A DNA stretch of 64,000 nucleotides from Epiperipatus broadwayi. Its lineage: Eukaryota; Onychophora; Udeonychophora; Euonychophora; Peripatidae. The stretch's first letter is position 1, and each line of letters starts with the position of its first letter. Both the position numbers and the translations under genes were made by a program. Shown one piece after another: positions 11,870 through 25,147 of the stretch. The notes beneath the pieces were generated by a model. The model was given only the letters and a program-made list of their open reading frames with translations. It was not told the DNA's origin and searched no databases. The stretch spans positions 1,967,353 to 2,031,352 of the forward strand of contig JAQFVV010000205.1 of assembly GCA_028023455.1 (NCBI GenBank), written 5' to 3'.

Positions 11870-12225
11870 AGAAAAAATTAATTGGAGGCTTTAAATAGTT
11901 GGATTTGAAAAGAATAGAAAACATAAATTGGAAAATTAAGATTACAAGTGTATAAGTGATAAAAGAGATATTTACTGAGAAAATTATAAAAAGAAATGAG
12001 AGTGAGCATGTATTTAGAGAGAGAGAGAAATTATGAAAAAGATGTTAGAGGAGACAGACTTTAGAGGAAATAAGGAAAAAACACAAGTGAATAAAAAAAA
12101 GTTGGCTTAAAACATTAAAAAGTGGGAAATAAATATGAATATTTGAGGCATAGAACAGAGATTGAAATGCTTGGAGAAAATATTTTGGTGGGGTGTATAG
12201 GGTCTATCATTCAGCAGACAACTTG
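11870..12225 (+). repeat. Purine-rich dispersed repeat, copy 2
   Basis: A long A/G-rich strand with an (AG)n patch at about 12,018-12,028 and the tail GGGTCTATCATTCAGCA, which parallels the copy ending near 1,100. No coding frame. Confidence 0.5.
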
Positions 12226-12354
12226 TGATGATAAAGATAAATAACTTTTATTAAAAAAACATTTATATTTAATCACAATTTGACATTTGTGTAAGTTTGT
12301 TTTCTGAAACGAACAAATATTTATATTTCTTCTAGTGATGAAAGATCAACCTAC

Positions 12355-12551
12355 CTTTGACCGTGATATAAATAAAAAGCATGCAGCTAATAATAATCCC
12401 TGCATGGTGGCTTGGGTGTCGCTAAATTTGATGCCATCAAGATAAAGAACACTCTGGCTATATGCTAAAATTAATGCATTCAAGGCTAATATTTTAAACA
12501 TTTGCAGTGTGGTGACTAGAGTACATCGCCCTTGCTTAATCACATGACAAA
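12355..12551 (-). CDS. ATP13A1: ATP13A1 exon F (membrane helices M5-M6)
   Basis: A 197-bp exon between TTTTTTAG and GTAGGT. With the split codon it reads [17 protein letters not shown], then [34 protein letters not shown] and [15 protein letters not shown]. Two hydrophobic segments are visible, around [14 protein letters not shown] and [11 protein letters not shown]; by family topology they are M5 and M6. The '[14 protein letters not shown]' sequence is a hallmark of P5A pumps. The exon ends in phase 0. Confidence 0.97.
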
Positions 12552-12693
12552 CTAAAAAAAAAATGAAATTATTACTGCAAAATCTAATAAATGAGCACAA
12601 AATTAATAATGCTAATTAATTAATATTAAAACTGTAACTATGTTTGAACAGATTAGTGATACATAAATTTATTAAGTGAAGAGGCTTTCTTAC

Positions 12694-12808
12694 TGCATTG
12701 AATGGAAGACAACTTGGAAGTGAATGGAGCAGCAATACTCGCATCTCCTAGTTTGACCACTTGAAGTTCTTGCTCTTCTATTTCTTTCAGCATTGAACGC
12801 ATATGCTT
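12694..12808 (-). CDS. ATP13A1: ATP13A1 exon E (linker to M5)
   Basis: A 115-bp exon between TATTTTAG and GTAAGA. It encodes [16 protein letters not shown] then [20 protein letters not shown] and QC. The stretch [20 protein letters not shown] is almost identical to what I recall of vertebrate ATP13A1, where it precedes the first C-terminal membrane helix. It ends one base into an Ile codon completed by exon F. Confidence 0.96.
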
Positions 12809-14306
12809 CTAAAATAGAAAATTTTAAAATAAATCACTTCCATAAAATAAAAATTAAACTATAATTGCAAAAATATAGTGCTTTGTTAAATAACACTCTT
12901 GCAAATATGAACAGGCTTATGTGTGATAATGCTTATTCGAGTTTTTTAATGCATGGAGAGATAAGCAAATCATTTGTGTTGAGAAAGATAAATAAATGGA
13001 TAACCTGATCATAGTTACAAGTATATGTGGTGTCCACAATCATTTTCTAATTTTTCAATACCATCAGAAGAGGTCTGAGTACAGTTCTATTTCTTTAGAA
13101 TCTAGTTTATAATTGATTTTTTTTTTTTTTTTTAAAAAGTGTGATAATACTGACACGAACAGTTGTAGAATACTGCTGAATGTAAACAAGATAATGGTCA
13201 ATACATTAACTCGCCCCAAAACATATGATTTTTTTTTTGTCCAGAAAAATATTCATATCACATAAAGACACACATATATGTAATATAAAGATATTACAGA
13301 TTGTAATTATATGCTGGATTATTTCTATCATTTAATATTATTTGTTAAATGCTTTTATAAAAATTCAAACTTTATTTACATATTTTAAATACAATTAGTA
13401 ATACCACACAGGTTAATATATATGCTATTAATTCAATATATAATTACAACTGAAATACTATCATCACAAATTTCCAGGCAAACATTATTACAGAGTAAAA
13501 TATTAATTTTATAAACCAAGTATACTTTCATTGTATTAGTGTCATATAAAGGCTATCAACATAGCAACAAATTTTCATTAAATATTTTTAAAAATCTAAT
13601 TTTTTTAATGATTTCAATGCTATTAATTTTCTGATTCAAGTAAAATTTAATGCAATAAATCAAGCCTTCTTTGATTTTTCACTTTCTATCACTTCTTTCT
13701 TCACAAACTACCTCAGCAACATTTACATCAAATGCATGGCCATGTTCTTTTTCATGATTATAAAATCACAAAGCATTAGTAGAATTAATTTTTGTTTTTC
13801 TATAAATAAGAAAATGCTGCATCATTCTCATCTTGTCCAATGGCATCAGAGTCAATAGCACTCTAAAAAATATTGTTGTGTTGATAATCATAATACATGT
13901 TAAAAGTATACAAGGTTCATAAGTTAATATATACATATATACAAAAGTACAATCTATTACATGTGTGTTGTTATAATTGTTGACTATTCTGTTGAAAATG
14001 AATTTGTTTTAGATAAACAGTAATGTGAGTTCTTTTTTATGTGGATGTGTGCAAATTTAAATAAATTTGTGACATATTATAGTTAGTTACTTTCTTTAAC
14101 AAGTGTTATATATATATATTTTTTTGTTATTTTCTTAATAAGTAACTACATCAATTTTAAACAAGATGAAAATTAATAGACATCTTAGATTATATTTTGC
14201 TAATTATGTGTAAAATCCTCATATATAAGATGAAATTTCAATCTAGACAACATCACTTTTAATTATTAACATTAAAATAATTTCTACATCAATCTTTCAA
14301 AATTAC

Positions 14307-14506
14307 CTGTGTGCTGACTTCTGGTCTGGGTGTAGCTTTGTATTTATCAGATCGTTTTCCAATTTTTCCTTTTGCAGCTAAAGCAGCCAGTTTATGATTT
14401 ATTGTATCATTAGGCTCAGACTGGGCCTCCAAATCTTTTTCTTGATTTTTTTTTTTTCCTGAAGAAGTAAGAGATTTTTGTGGACCATGAGAAAGAAGAG
14501 CAACAC
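14307..14506 (-). CDS. ATP13A1: ATP13A1 exon D (variable linker after P domain)
   Basis: A 200-bp exon between TTCCTTAG and GTAATT. Its first two bases complete the Gly codon split with exon C, giving GVALLSHGPQ, the conserved continuation of 'KHADVGVALL'. The rest is a charged, low-complexity linker: a run of four Lys, then QEKDLEAQSEPNDTINHK, LAALAAKGKIGKRSDKYK and ATPRPEVSTQ. In the family this insertion between the P domain and M5 is poorly conserved and cytoplasmic. The exon ends in phase 0. Confidence 0.92.
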
Positions 14507-15810
14507 CTAAGGAAAAAAAAAGATTTATTTATAAACACCATAAATTAAAAAACAGCAAGTGAAATAAGACTATATATTTTAGTTACATACAATTCATATT
14601 AAAAATCACATTAATGGAAAATTCATTTAATACAATAACAAGTTACACAACAACATAGACATCATCATTGCAAATCAATAAACAAAATATTAATAAGCAA
14701 AACAAAAAAAAAATTATTTTATGTTTATTTGAATCAAATTCAGAGTAGAAAGATAAATGTGAAGAACAGAGTAGAGCAAGCATATCAGAAAATTATTAGA
14801 TTAGAAATAAAAAATGGATATATATTTTCACTATATATATATAAAATCTAGTCTATCTATACCCATACTACTTAAAAAGTAATAAATTAACTTCAGTGGG
14901 AGGTTTTTTTCATTTTTGGTGCAATTCTTGGTGAAAATTTTAGATTAATCAACTTTATTGTTTTACCATAGAGGCAATCCTAAATATAAAATACTGACAT
15001 TTTCCCCAGAAAAAAACCCTAGCATGACTTATGCATGAGTTGTATTTATTATTTATATGCTGCAGGAACTATATTTATTTCTTCAAAATAAATAAAATAA
15101 AATGAAAAATTAAATTCAAACTCAAAAATAAACTTAAGTTAAATTTAACAATAATCGATTTTAATTCTTTGCATATTGCTAAAAATAGTAGCTGCATTGT
15201 ATCACATGTGACTAACATGATGATAACCATCATGGAAATAAAATTTCAGATAAATTCTGTATTTGAATTGATAAAACAAATATCAATCAAAGATCTTTTG
15301 TTTCAGTAAATAATAATAATTTAAAATTTTCTTAACATTTGTAAAAGGGGAATTTTTGTTTTTATCTTGATTACAATTATTATTTTTCAATATAATCCAA
15401 AAATAATTGGTGTATCAGCTCTCACATGAATAGTTTTATATAGTGAATAAAATTATATTTTATGCGTAAAGTAGCATTATAAAGTATGGTGAATATTGTG
15501 TATATTTCGAGTTATTTCCTCAACAAAATGCTTATGTATAGATGATTTTAAACATTCTGGCACGAATAAAACCACAACATATAAATTAAGACTAATAATA
15601 TCAGAACCCAATATATGGAGAATAAAAAACTTATCATAAAATTAATTTAATACAGTTTTGATAGAACTGTTTCTTCAAAAGATAGTGGTACATTGATTTA
15701 TTTACATTATAACAATTTCTTTACTAATAAATTATATGTATTATATTTATGTCACGTTATATATATATATATATGACTTGCTTTTTTGATTATTTATTAC
15801 TTCAAAAATA

Positions 15811-16232
15811 TATGATGGAAGATTTAAAAATCAGATATTACACATAAAAAAGGGAGAGATGTAATTGAATTACTCCAGTGTTTAAGCGTATTTAAATAGC
15901 ATACATATTAATCTTGAATGAGTTTTAAGGTTTATATCTGGGCTGGGAATGATATGATAATCTCTAAATTAATAAATGATTGATAATAATTATTAAGTGC
16001 ATCTTGGGGGTCATTTGTCTTTATTCATATATTTCAAGAATGTAAGATAGCATGGAAGTTTTAAGTACATCTAAAAAAGATATCACATATAAAAAAGAGA
16101 GATGAAGATGAATTAATTATTCCATGTGTTTATGTTTATATAAAAAGCAAATATATTAATCTTTAACTGAGATCTATATCTGAACTAAGAATATGATAAT
16201 TTCTAGTTTAATAAATGATTAATAATAATCAA
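15811..16232 (+). repeat. Pair of direct repeats (about 185 bp each)
   Basis: Units 15,811-15,996 and 16,048-16,232 share 'ATGGAAG.TTTAA', 'CACATA.AAAAAG.GAGAGATG', 'ATATTAATCTT' and 'TTAATAAATGATT.ATAATAA'. They are diverged and non-coding. The nearby (TAA)n tract at 16,273-16,289 is a short microsatellite. Confidence 0.6.
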
Positions 16233-17639
16233 GTTGTAAGTTCTAAAAATGTAATATTTGTATATCAAAGAGTAATAATAATAATAATAGTGATTACCTT
16301 CATTTAATCAGAGATTAGAATCCAGGTAGGATTTGAAATTTTTTTCAAATAATTAAGAATTTCCAATTAATCACAAGGATTTTTTTCAAGTAGCTACATC
16401 CATTCAATTGTAATTGTAATTTGCTAATCTAAAGTAGAGGATAAAGCAATGACGAAAAGACTCCAAAAAATTGGTGATGTCCAAACTTCGAAGTAATAGG
16501 TTCAATTTCACTATTCTTCTTTAAAGTGATGTTGGAAAATTCTTCATTCCACAATTAGCTATTTAAGTTGTTATTGTGGCAGAAATAAAAGTAGTAAATA
16601 CTTCATTTTTTCCTAAATATAGCTACACAAATAATGCAAACTTAGTTTAAGGTAAACTCTGAAAGACCAAAGTATAGAACAGCACTTAGAGAAAGGAATT
16701 GTCAAAATCTGAGACATTAGCAAAACAAGACTCTTAGTGAAACTTATCTTACAAAGAAAGTTAAATGTAAGAGGTAAATATTAGCAACTTATTTAAAAAA
16801 AAAAACAGGTTAACAAGTAATAAAAAAACAACAACTATGTGATAAATGAAATGAGACTGTATTCTGTTGGAATCACTATTACATCTAACTTGGTATCTTT
16901 TATATGTGCAGCTCTTAAATTTTTTGTCAATAAGACTTGCCCAGATTCATCATTCATCATGTAAAATCAATGAATGAATGGACAGATGATAGAGACAAGT
17001 CAATAGGTAATGTTTAATAATCCCACCTGTTCCCATTAAAGAAAATAACATAACTTTAAAATGACAGTATTTTGGAGGTGAAAGGAATCAACAACAAATA
17101 ACTGTTAGAGATGAATGACAGTATGCAAATTGTTTCAATATTTTTAAAGCAGTGAGACAAGTTCATGTTGAACGGTAAGAATTTAAATCTAATACAAAGC
17201 AAACTGGCACAATGTAGCTGTAAGTGTTAGGCACTGCTAGAAGGGCACTTGATATCCCTTACTTTAATACTTGCATAGAAACTAGTCATATACTTAGCCA
17301 GTGTTATCTGGCAAGTAGTGTATTAGTTGTTATTGTATATTGAAACAGTTGACCTTAGTTCAAGATCGAGTTTCACTGTTCTACCACAACCCACATTTCA
17401 TCCTGCTCTTTTTTTTTTGTCACATGTATATAAACTATACGAATATTTCTGAGAAGCATCTATAAAAGTTATAAATATAAATTTTAAATAAATATTCTTT
17501 AATTATTTTGATATTAATGTCTCTATATATTAACGGAGCTTTTATATAAATAAAAGCACACAAATAAATATTGTAAATAATTTTGTATTTTTTTTTCTTT
17601 AATTATATCTTATTTATTTTGTAATTATTTTTCATTATA

Positions 17640-20290
17640 AAACTACATAAAAATTCAAGATGGAAGATGCAACCGCTAACTGTCTAAGAGTAATTAAAAA
17701 GGCGGGTACATTAGTTTGTTTCATGATTTTAAAAGGAATTTTTAAATCAAAGTTAATGAAAGTAAAACTTAAAACAAAGCTAATTGATTTTAAGTTAGCT
17801 GTTAACATTTTATCAAATTTATTTCCAATCTGGAAATTGATTTGAATTTATTTTTGGATAGTTATCTTGCGATTGCATCTCCAATAACAAAAGAGAAAAT
17901 ATTTCTGTAAATTAAAGATTCAATTTGAGTTAAAAAGTTTAATTAAAAAACATTCTTTAAATAACTCAAAACTGGTATAAATAGGGCCAAAAATCTATTG
18001 TGTGAGAGTTCGGTCAATTGTTGCTAAACGGACTTCACGTCTTTTTGGTTTTTAAAATGGTTTTTGGGTAGAGCGACCTAAGCTGCCTTTCCCTCCATCT
18101 TTAGCATGACTCTTTGCCATGCAGAGATGTAGCTCCTACCAATCAAAGAATGCCGCCTTCGACAGAAGATTTGTCTGTACTTCATCCCATAGAATCATGA
18201 GGTAGCAAGCCTAGTCATTATCATCGCCTTACTTGAAGTCTAACTCCTAACTTTTTAAAATTAATGTTTTCTTTATGTTTAATCTCTTTTTTTAACTCGC
18301 TAATCAGCAAGCATGATAAACTAAAAATTATTTTCTTAATATTGATTCTCTATCCAAATTAATATTACTGTAAAATTTTTCATCCAACTCACGCTTTTTA
18401 TTATTTTTATAATTTAGTGCGGTTATAATTTATTTTTAATGACACTTTTATATTTTTCACTAATTAAATATATTGTAAATGCCAATCAAATCCAGTCTTA
18501 CAAACTTCTATATCCCTGCTGCGGAATAGGGGAGGGGGATTAATGAGCTCTTGTTATTTATTTCTAAATGGCTCGTAAGATTGAGTTTGTATTTTAAAAT
18601 AAATATATGCTTTTAAAAAAATATTTTACCGTAAATTTATACAAAATGTATAAATACTTTGCAATCTGGAGTGGATATTGGTGTCCATTAATTTCTTTTT
18701 TGATCATCATCGCCAAAAGACTGGTGACTAAATACTATTTTGTTATTTGCACTCTTAAGTGCATGAATTTTAGTTTTTTTTTATATGTTAATAAAATAGT
18801 ATTGATTCAAGAAAGAGGAGAACTGCACGCTTAATTTAATTATAGTTTTAATTTCTGATAAATGATTTTATCTTACATGGATCATTATTTTAACATATCA
18901 TTACATATTTGTTAAACCATTTAAGGCTTTATGTTAGTATTTAAACTCAATGATTTCATATTCTTATAATAGTGTTGCTAGCATATGTCAGAATTATTAA
19001 TAAGCCATATAGAGCTTTGATCTGATTCGCCTGAACCTCATTCCAGGGATTCATGATCGTCTTCGTTTGTCATTTTTCTCCTTAAAGTATATATTTATAT
19101 ACTGCTTTGATTCGCTCATATCTCATGCCAGGGATTCGAAGCCTTCTGTCCTTTTTTAATGTTGTCATTCGTAACAGAGCTCTAAGTCTACTACTGGAAC
19201 ATGCAGATTAGTGTAGTTGAAGCTCTGTATGGCTCTGCCATGATCCGACCCATAGTAACTCCCTACCTACCTTTTTCTTTCGGTATTGCTCAGCATGAAG
19301 CTGGCGTACCACCTTAATAATCGGAGAATGATGTTTTCTTGGCCGAAGCTGCCACACTCTCTCTCATTGACATAATGCTAGCACCGCAATTTCTTAAAGT
19401 TCGTTTTCTAGCCTGTTTGACAAAATAAATCATAATGATATGTGATAATGACAAGTTTTTCTCTTTGTAATATTTTTCTCATGAAGCTGCCCTCCTCTTT
19501 TATTGAAATAAGAAATTCCTGTATTGATAAGAGTTTAGCAGTATTGGAAAGTTAAATGTCGAAAATGTGTAATAAGTAAATGTTTTTAGTATACTCACGG
19601 ATCATAATGTATCCTTATTTAATTGTAAATAAGTGCTATGAACTACCTAAAGCTATATATCAAATGCCAAGGGCATCCTATGAAGTCATATAAACAGCGA
19701 AACTCTATCGAATCTTTGTGTTTTCTAAAGGTATAAAACGTCCACCAATCACCCAGACAAATCTGTTTTTGTAATCTTAAATAAAATCTGATTTCCAAAT
19801 ATACATTCAGTATTGTAATGCTAAACTAAATTGATACCTGTTAAAATAAAAATACTTGACTCCAGTTTGTAAAATGTTTGTAATGAAAATAAAATTTTAA
19901 ATGCGTGAAGTTGATTATACATAAAATCATCTTGAATTTTGTCAAAATAAATATTTATATTTTTAAACTTAATCCAGTGGTTCGAATCTCATTAATATAT
20001 TTATGTATGTTTTTAATTTATATCTCGGGTTCACTCAATCTCTCATCATCCACATCACCAGTTGAGTTCTCATGCAAAACGTTGTAGCACTGGGTCGGGA
20101 TAGAATGAATTCATGTGGTATCACCGTAGGTGTTGTCCATAGTGTTAGGGAATAGGCAAATAGGTTAGAATTCATGATTGCTCCTGACCTGTGGATCTAG
20201 GGCATGATTGGGTTCAGGGTACTTTTGCTTAGATTCTAAATCTTGTTGAATGGACATATATTTTCGACCGATACAATATATATGTGAAGT
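17640..20290. other. CpG-rich patch within the giant intron
   Basis: By eye CpG is clearly commoner here than in the surrounding intron, especially at 17,990-18,240 and 19,020-19,420. The patch starts near an ATG (17,660) opening a 61-codon frame that starts MEDATANCLRVIKK, with no homologue I recognise. It ends in a roughly 200-bp repeat shared with 38.2 kb. Short direct repeats of 'CCAGGGATTC' lie at about 19,043 and 19,122. I cannot identify a gene. Confidence 0.4.
20069..20268 (+). repeat. Dispersed repeat R200, copy 1
   Basis: It shares 'AATTCATGATTGCTCCTGAC', 'GGGTACTTTTGCTTAGATTC' and flanking sequence with 38,230-38,445 in the same orientation. Non-coding, about 200 bp and CpG-bearing. 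The family is not identified. Confidence 0.7.
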
Positions 20291-21445
20291 TGAATAAATA
20301 TTTAACTGTACTTGTGTGAATGCATGTTTATTCTGAGTCTATATAAACACAATGGATTTGGCAGATAACAGGATCAAATTTTTATTTTAAGAGAATGATA
20401 AAATTGGCACAAAGTTACTGGAAATAATAGTATTCACTTGATAAACTGGAATGGGTTGCTAACACTAAATTTTTTCACAATACACGGATTGATTATCGCA
20501 AATATTCTGTTTGGTCAGAAAAAAATCATACAATTCAGATGCAGTCATGATCAAACCAATAACATTTTGTTAATCATGTTTTCAATTAGGAGTCAGAATG
20601 TTAAAAAAATACGTACCACAGAAACATTTAAAAATGCAGATTGGTAGAAAAATCACACATTAGCCCATCACAAAATCAAAATAACAATAGCACAAGAAAT
20701 TACATCTTAACCAAATATTATTGATAGAAAATTTGCCGTTCATCTTTTAAAAACAATTGTATTATGTGCTAAATTTCAATAGCTGTTAAACACACAAAAA
20801 ATGTTAATTTGAATTTTGAAGGTCGTTATGTTACTAAGGCATGGAATTTTTTAAAAAAGTGTATTGCAAATACATATTTTTTTTTTTTGAATTCCAAAAA
20901 ATAAAGGATCCTGACTGGTATTCTATCAATGATTCTATTATAAGGGACTGAGTTAAAAAAACAAAACAAAACATGGCATTCTTTGTTTATCTGCATAATA
21001 AAATGATCAGAGAGCTTCATAAATATTAAAAATTAAAGCAAAATCAATCAGCTTAGGAATGAGAAAATACAATCATTTCCTGATCGAGGTACACTTAAGT
21101 ACCTTTTTTGACACATTTAACTAACATAACAACCTGAAAAATATCATAATTCTTGTATGACATTTAAAACAGGTGGAAATATTTAATCAATTTTTGAATA
21201 ATGACATAAGAATTCAAAATACAGAAGTTAATGGTGTATTGATTCTATGAACTCATATAGATTTAGGCAGTTATCCAGCCAGAAGGGATCAAAACATTTG
21301 TTTGCATTCAAAAAAAAAGAAAGATTTATGGCCTTGAAGAGATCCCTGAAGATATTTTAAAATATGATAACAATAGATAGGTTAGATTCAATTAAGCCAA
21401 TAAACATCACATGACCACCACCTCTTATACTTGTGTATAACTGTT

Positions 21446-21672
21446 GTTAAAACAGGCAAAACTCACTATACGTATTGCCACACACAGCAAGCTAGAGTAA
21501 TCAATAGATGCAGTGCTCTCAGATCCAAGACTCCTCACTGACGAATGCCACAAACCAGAAACTAGTCTGGATATTGGATGAGTAGGCACTAGATGGGGAT
21601 TTTATGCACAAGCCTTCTGGCATCCATTGATTACTCTAGTTTGCTGTGTGTGGCAATAAGTATAGTGAGTTT
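21446..21672. repeat. Foldback repeat family F1, copy 3
   Basis: The left arm AACAGGCAAAACTCACTATA then GCAAGCTAGAGTAATCAAT is mirrored by ATTGATTACTCTAGTTTGC and TATAGTGAGTTT. The loop contains the 'CTCAGATCCAAGACTCCTCA' segment. This is a short, well-matched copy. Confidence 0.8.
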
Positions 21673-24104
21673 AGATTCAATTATTTAGGTAGTTTTGGAT
21701 TATGCAAATATATAAAGTATATGATATCTAATCTTAAGCTTCTATTGTCCAAACAACAAACTAATAGTGAAGAGTGCAATATCTATAGCGGAATATCAAT
21801 TACCAAAATTTTTTACTAAATAGATTGCTTTCAGCCATATATAAGTGGTAAGCAGAGTCGCAGGATGATTTTAGAGTAATGGCAACGGCAAAAACAACAA
21901 CATTTAAGTTTAAAAAAATGAAACCGGTTCTGTTAAAATAAAAACAGCTCCCCAGTTTACTACACTCTACTGTGATCTTGAACAATCAGTGATTACCAGA
22001 CATTTTATAGCATTTAAGTAAATATGTTCTATCACGTTATGTGAATAGGAGAATTAGTTGACTTGCTATTATTCTAAACATTTACATTTCTGAAACCATA
22101 ACTTTCTTAATATTGTTCAAGACTCTGTAAAAAGCAATAATAATATTCAGCATTATGGGTCTCAAACTAGCAATATCAGTACTCAACAAAATTATAAATA
22201 AATCTCAATTTATCAATAATAAGTATAAATCGATATTAACTAGGTAAATTATGATCCAATACTTATTAGCCCAGAACAAAAATACTTATCTAATTGACAA
22301 ATATAAGCAATAATAAACAAAACCATTAGTTTTTCTGACCCTAAAAATTTGAAAACATTCAATAACACTTTGGATACTCTGGATTTATAATTTTTTTTTT
22401 TTAGTATGAAGTCCTTAAATTGTATATCTATTATCAATGATAATTTATTAGCTTGCCAACAGTTTCTCTAATGCAGATATAAACTCTAATTATACTATTC
22501 CAGTTCTAACACCTATTGTAAATTTGAGGAATCAGTAGCTTGTGGTATTTATGATAGATGACTCAGACTGCACAAGCCTACAAGATAAAAATATTATTGT
22601 ATTACATGACCTCTTAGTTTCCAACTTCTTATCATAATTAAGAATTTCTTGAGTCATTCTTGTCAAGTGACAAATGAATCTAATTATATACTGTTTACTA
22701 AATTTTGATATATGTAATTTTTAACATTTATTTATTGTTCATTTATTATTAATTCCAAAGTTGTTCTAAACTATTGTTTTTCACTTTTTTTTATTTATTA
22801 ATCACTAAGTTTATCTTTATCTTTGTAAATTTTATATGTAAATAAACTTATTAAAAAAAAAAAAAAACTTTCAGAAAAACTCCTCTTCTGCTGTGTAATG
22901 TATCCTTCAATTATCATCCCAAAACAAAAAAAAATTATACTATTATCATCTATTGCAGGCTTAAAAAAATATCAGCTGCTAACCTATTTAATTGATGCTT
23001 ATTTCTCTACATAAGAAGATGGAAAAGTTTTATCATTATGTTCAAAGTAAATTCCGACATTAAACTGTTCATCATTTACTTGGCTTTTAACACAATAATA
23101 ATTAACAGATTAAAAAAAAAAAACAATAAGCAAAGAAGAGAAAAAAGAATTAAAAAAATATTAAAATGTTCAAGAAATAAAAACTTGTATATATGCACAT
23201 ATAAAAGCGTAAGTGCTGACAGCTAACTGGTTATTTTATATAGTTCATATCACTGCAGTCAATGTTAAATAAATCATTAAAATATCAACAAACTGTTGTC
23301 AAGGCAACACTCATTTTTAAATAACAAATGAAACTGCTTCTTACTTTAGTCTAAGATCTTATACAGACAATAAGGTAATAAATGAAACATATTGAAAATA
23401 AATTTGCTTAAAAATTTTAAATAAACACCAATCAAAAGACAGAAATAAACTGTTTGAAGATAAAATATTAAACAATTGTTTTTTAAACTTTTAAAAAACT
23501 TTTCCTTAGTCTTTAGATATAATAAACCATAAGTACAAACTTGTTATCATATGTAAATTATATCAATGGTTTATTATATTTAAAGAACTAAGGGGGAAGG
23601 GTTATTGAAAGATTGTAAATGTATTTTATTAATTTATCTTTACCTAACAATTGAAGTTTATTTGAAACTTTTAGATAGATTTATTCTCAATCAGTTATAT
23701 TTATTTCCTTCAGTCATCAACTATATAAGATTTTAGATCTGAATTTAAAAAAATGATTCCATTTATTATTTAAAAAATAAATATTGTCTTGACAATTGAT
23801 TAGTGATATTCTATTGGTTTATTTAAGCAATGGGTGCAGTGGCAGTGATATGATCTACATATTACAATGGCTTGATAAAATGGCACATTACAAGGTAAAT
23901 AAAATCTTGTATGCATGCATGCATATAATTAAAACTTAAAGGCAAAAGAAGAAATGAATACAGACAAAATTTATATATATAATTATTCAAAATATATAAT
24001 TTTCTACTTCTTCTTTTCCTATGTATTGATTTCTATTATAGCATATCATACCATTTATATCTTCTTAGACATTTTATCAATACTTTATTTGTATTACACT
24101 AACA

Positions 24105-24132
24105 GTTTCGACTGTCCTGCAGTCATCATCAG
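24105..24132 (-). ncRNA. Hammerhead-ribozyme-like core, left Penelope arm
   Basis: The minus strand reads CTGATGA, T, stem GACTG, loop CAGGA, stem CAGTC, then GAAAC. That is the complete conserved hammerhead order with a perfect 5-bp stem II. Downstream is a TGTTAGTGTAATACAAAT stretch that could supply a minimal stem III, a GTA cleavage triplet and the 3' side of stem I. Type I hammerheads with tiny stem III are known from Penelope-like elements. Self-cleavage is untested. Confidence 0.65.
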
Positions 24133-24623
24133 AGCTACAATATTCAAATATATAATTATACAATTATTAGACTTATCCATATATATACACATAATTAATA
24201 CACAATATAAACCAAAAATAATTATACATTTTAATATGATCTTTATAAATAATCATTTCCCATTTTATTACCTTATCTTCTAAAGAATTTTATCAATATT
24301 TTATATTAATTTATTCTAAATCACTTTATTTTATTTTTTAAATATTATTTAATGCATATTATTATCATTTTTCTTATATTATAAAATCAACTTCTAATCT
24401 TGTCTTATTTTTATTAAATATTTCTATCAATTAACTTTACCTACATTACAAATTATTATTATTATTATTACAAAAAATTACTTGCTTCTTGTTGATTCTA
24501 TTACCAAAACCCAACTGACAAAAAAATTCAAAATTTGTATTTGTTTAACCCTCCCTCTATTGTCATTTTCTTTAACGAATTTTCTTTTAATCTTTTCAAA
24601 TTCTAATTATTACTAACAATTGT

Positions 24624-24857
24624 TTATAAAATTACTGCTCTTACCCCAAAATCTCGATTAAGACTTGGTTTTATATTCTTAATCAAGATTGCTTCTTTAA
24701 TTTTCCTATCCCTACTATTATTTGTGTAATTAATCATTTTTATACAAACTTTTTCAAACCTATGACCTGTTTCTAATGAATGCAAATAAATAGGTGATCT
24801 CTTATCATATTTATGTTGAATTAATCTGGTATAAATCAAGTTCTTTGTTTCTCCCAC
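24624..24857 (-). pseudogene. GIY-YIG endonuclease fragment, left arm
   Basis: It encodes GETKNLIYTRLIQHKYDK, then RSPIYLHSLETGHRFEK, VCIKMINYTNNSRDRK and IKEAILIKNIKPSLNRDFG. This is the second half of a Penelope-type GIY-YIG domain: the Arg in YTRL, the LETGHRF stretch, the catalytic-type Glu in IKEA and the Asn in PSLNRD are present. The N-terminal GIY strand is missing, so the fragment is unlikely to be active. It differs from the right arm at a few residues (for example EKVC versus EKDC). Confidence 0.8.
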
Positions 24858-24883
24858 ATAATTAGTTTTTATATTTTTACTAT

Positions 24884-25147
24884 TTGCAAAGTAAAAATAT
24901 AAAAACTAATTATGTGGGAGAAACAAAGAACTTGATTTATACCAGATTAATTCAACATAAATATGATAAGAGATCACCTATTTATTTGCATTCATTAGAA
25001 ACAGGTCATAGGTTTGAAAAAGATTGTATAAAAATGATTAATTACACAAATAATAGTAGGGATAGGAAAATTAAAGAAGCAATCTTGATTAAGAGTATAA
25101 AACCAAGTCTTAATCGAGATTTTGGGGTAAGAGCAGTAATTTTATAA
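24884..25147 (+). pseudogene. GIY-YIG endonuclease fragment, right arm
   Basis: An 87-codon frame that starts in the palindrome spacer and runs into NYVGETKNLIYTRLIQHK, then ETGHRFEKDCIKMIN and IKEAILIKSIKPSLNRDF, ending at TAA. The YVGET...TRL..H pattern is the 'YIG' half of the domain. The 'GIY' half, the reverse transcriptase and everything upstream are absent. The ATG is fortuitous. Confidence 0.8.

Noticed and set aside
22852-23226. Lys/Ile-rich plus-strand frame near 23.0-23.2 kb
   Set aside because: Composed almost wholly of A-rich codons; chance frame.
23954-24283. 109-codon plus-strand frame
   Set aside because: It is the antisense of the Penelope 3' region, rich in Ile/Tyr/Phe as expected from AT-rich non-coding DNA.
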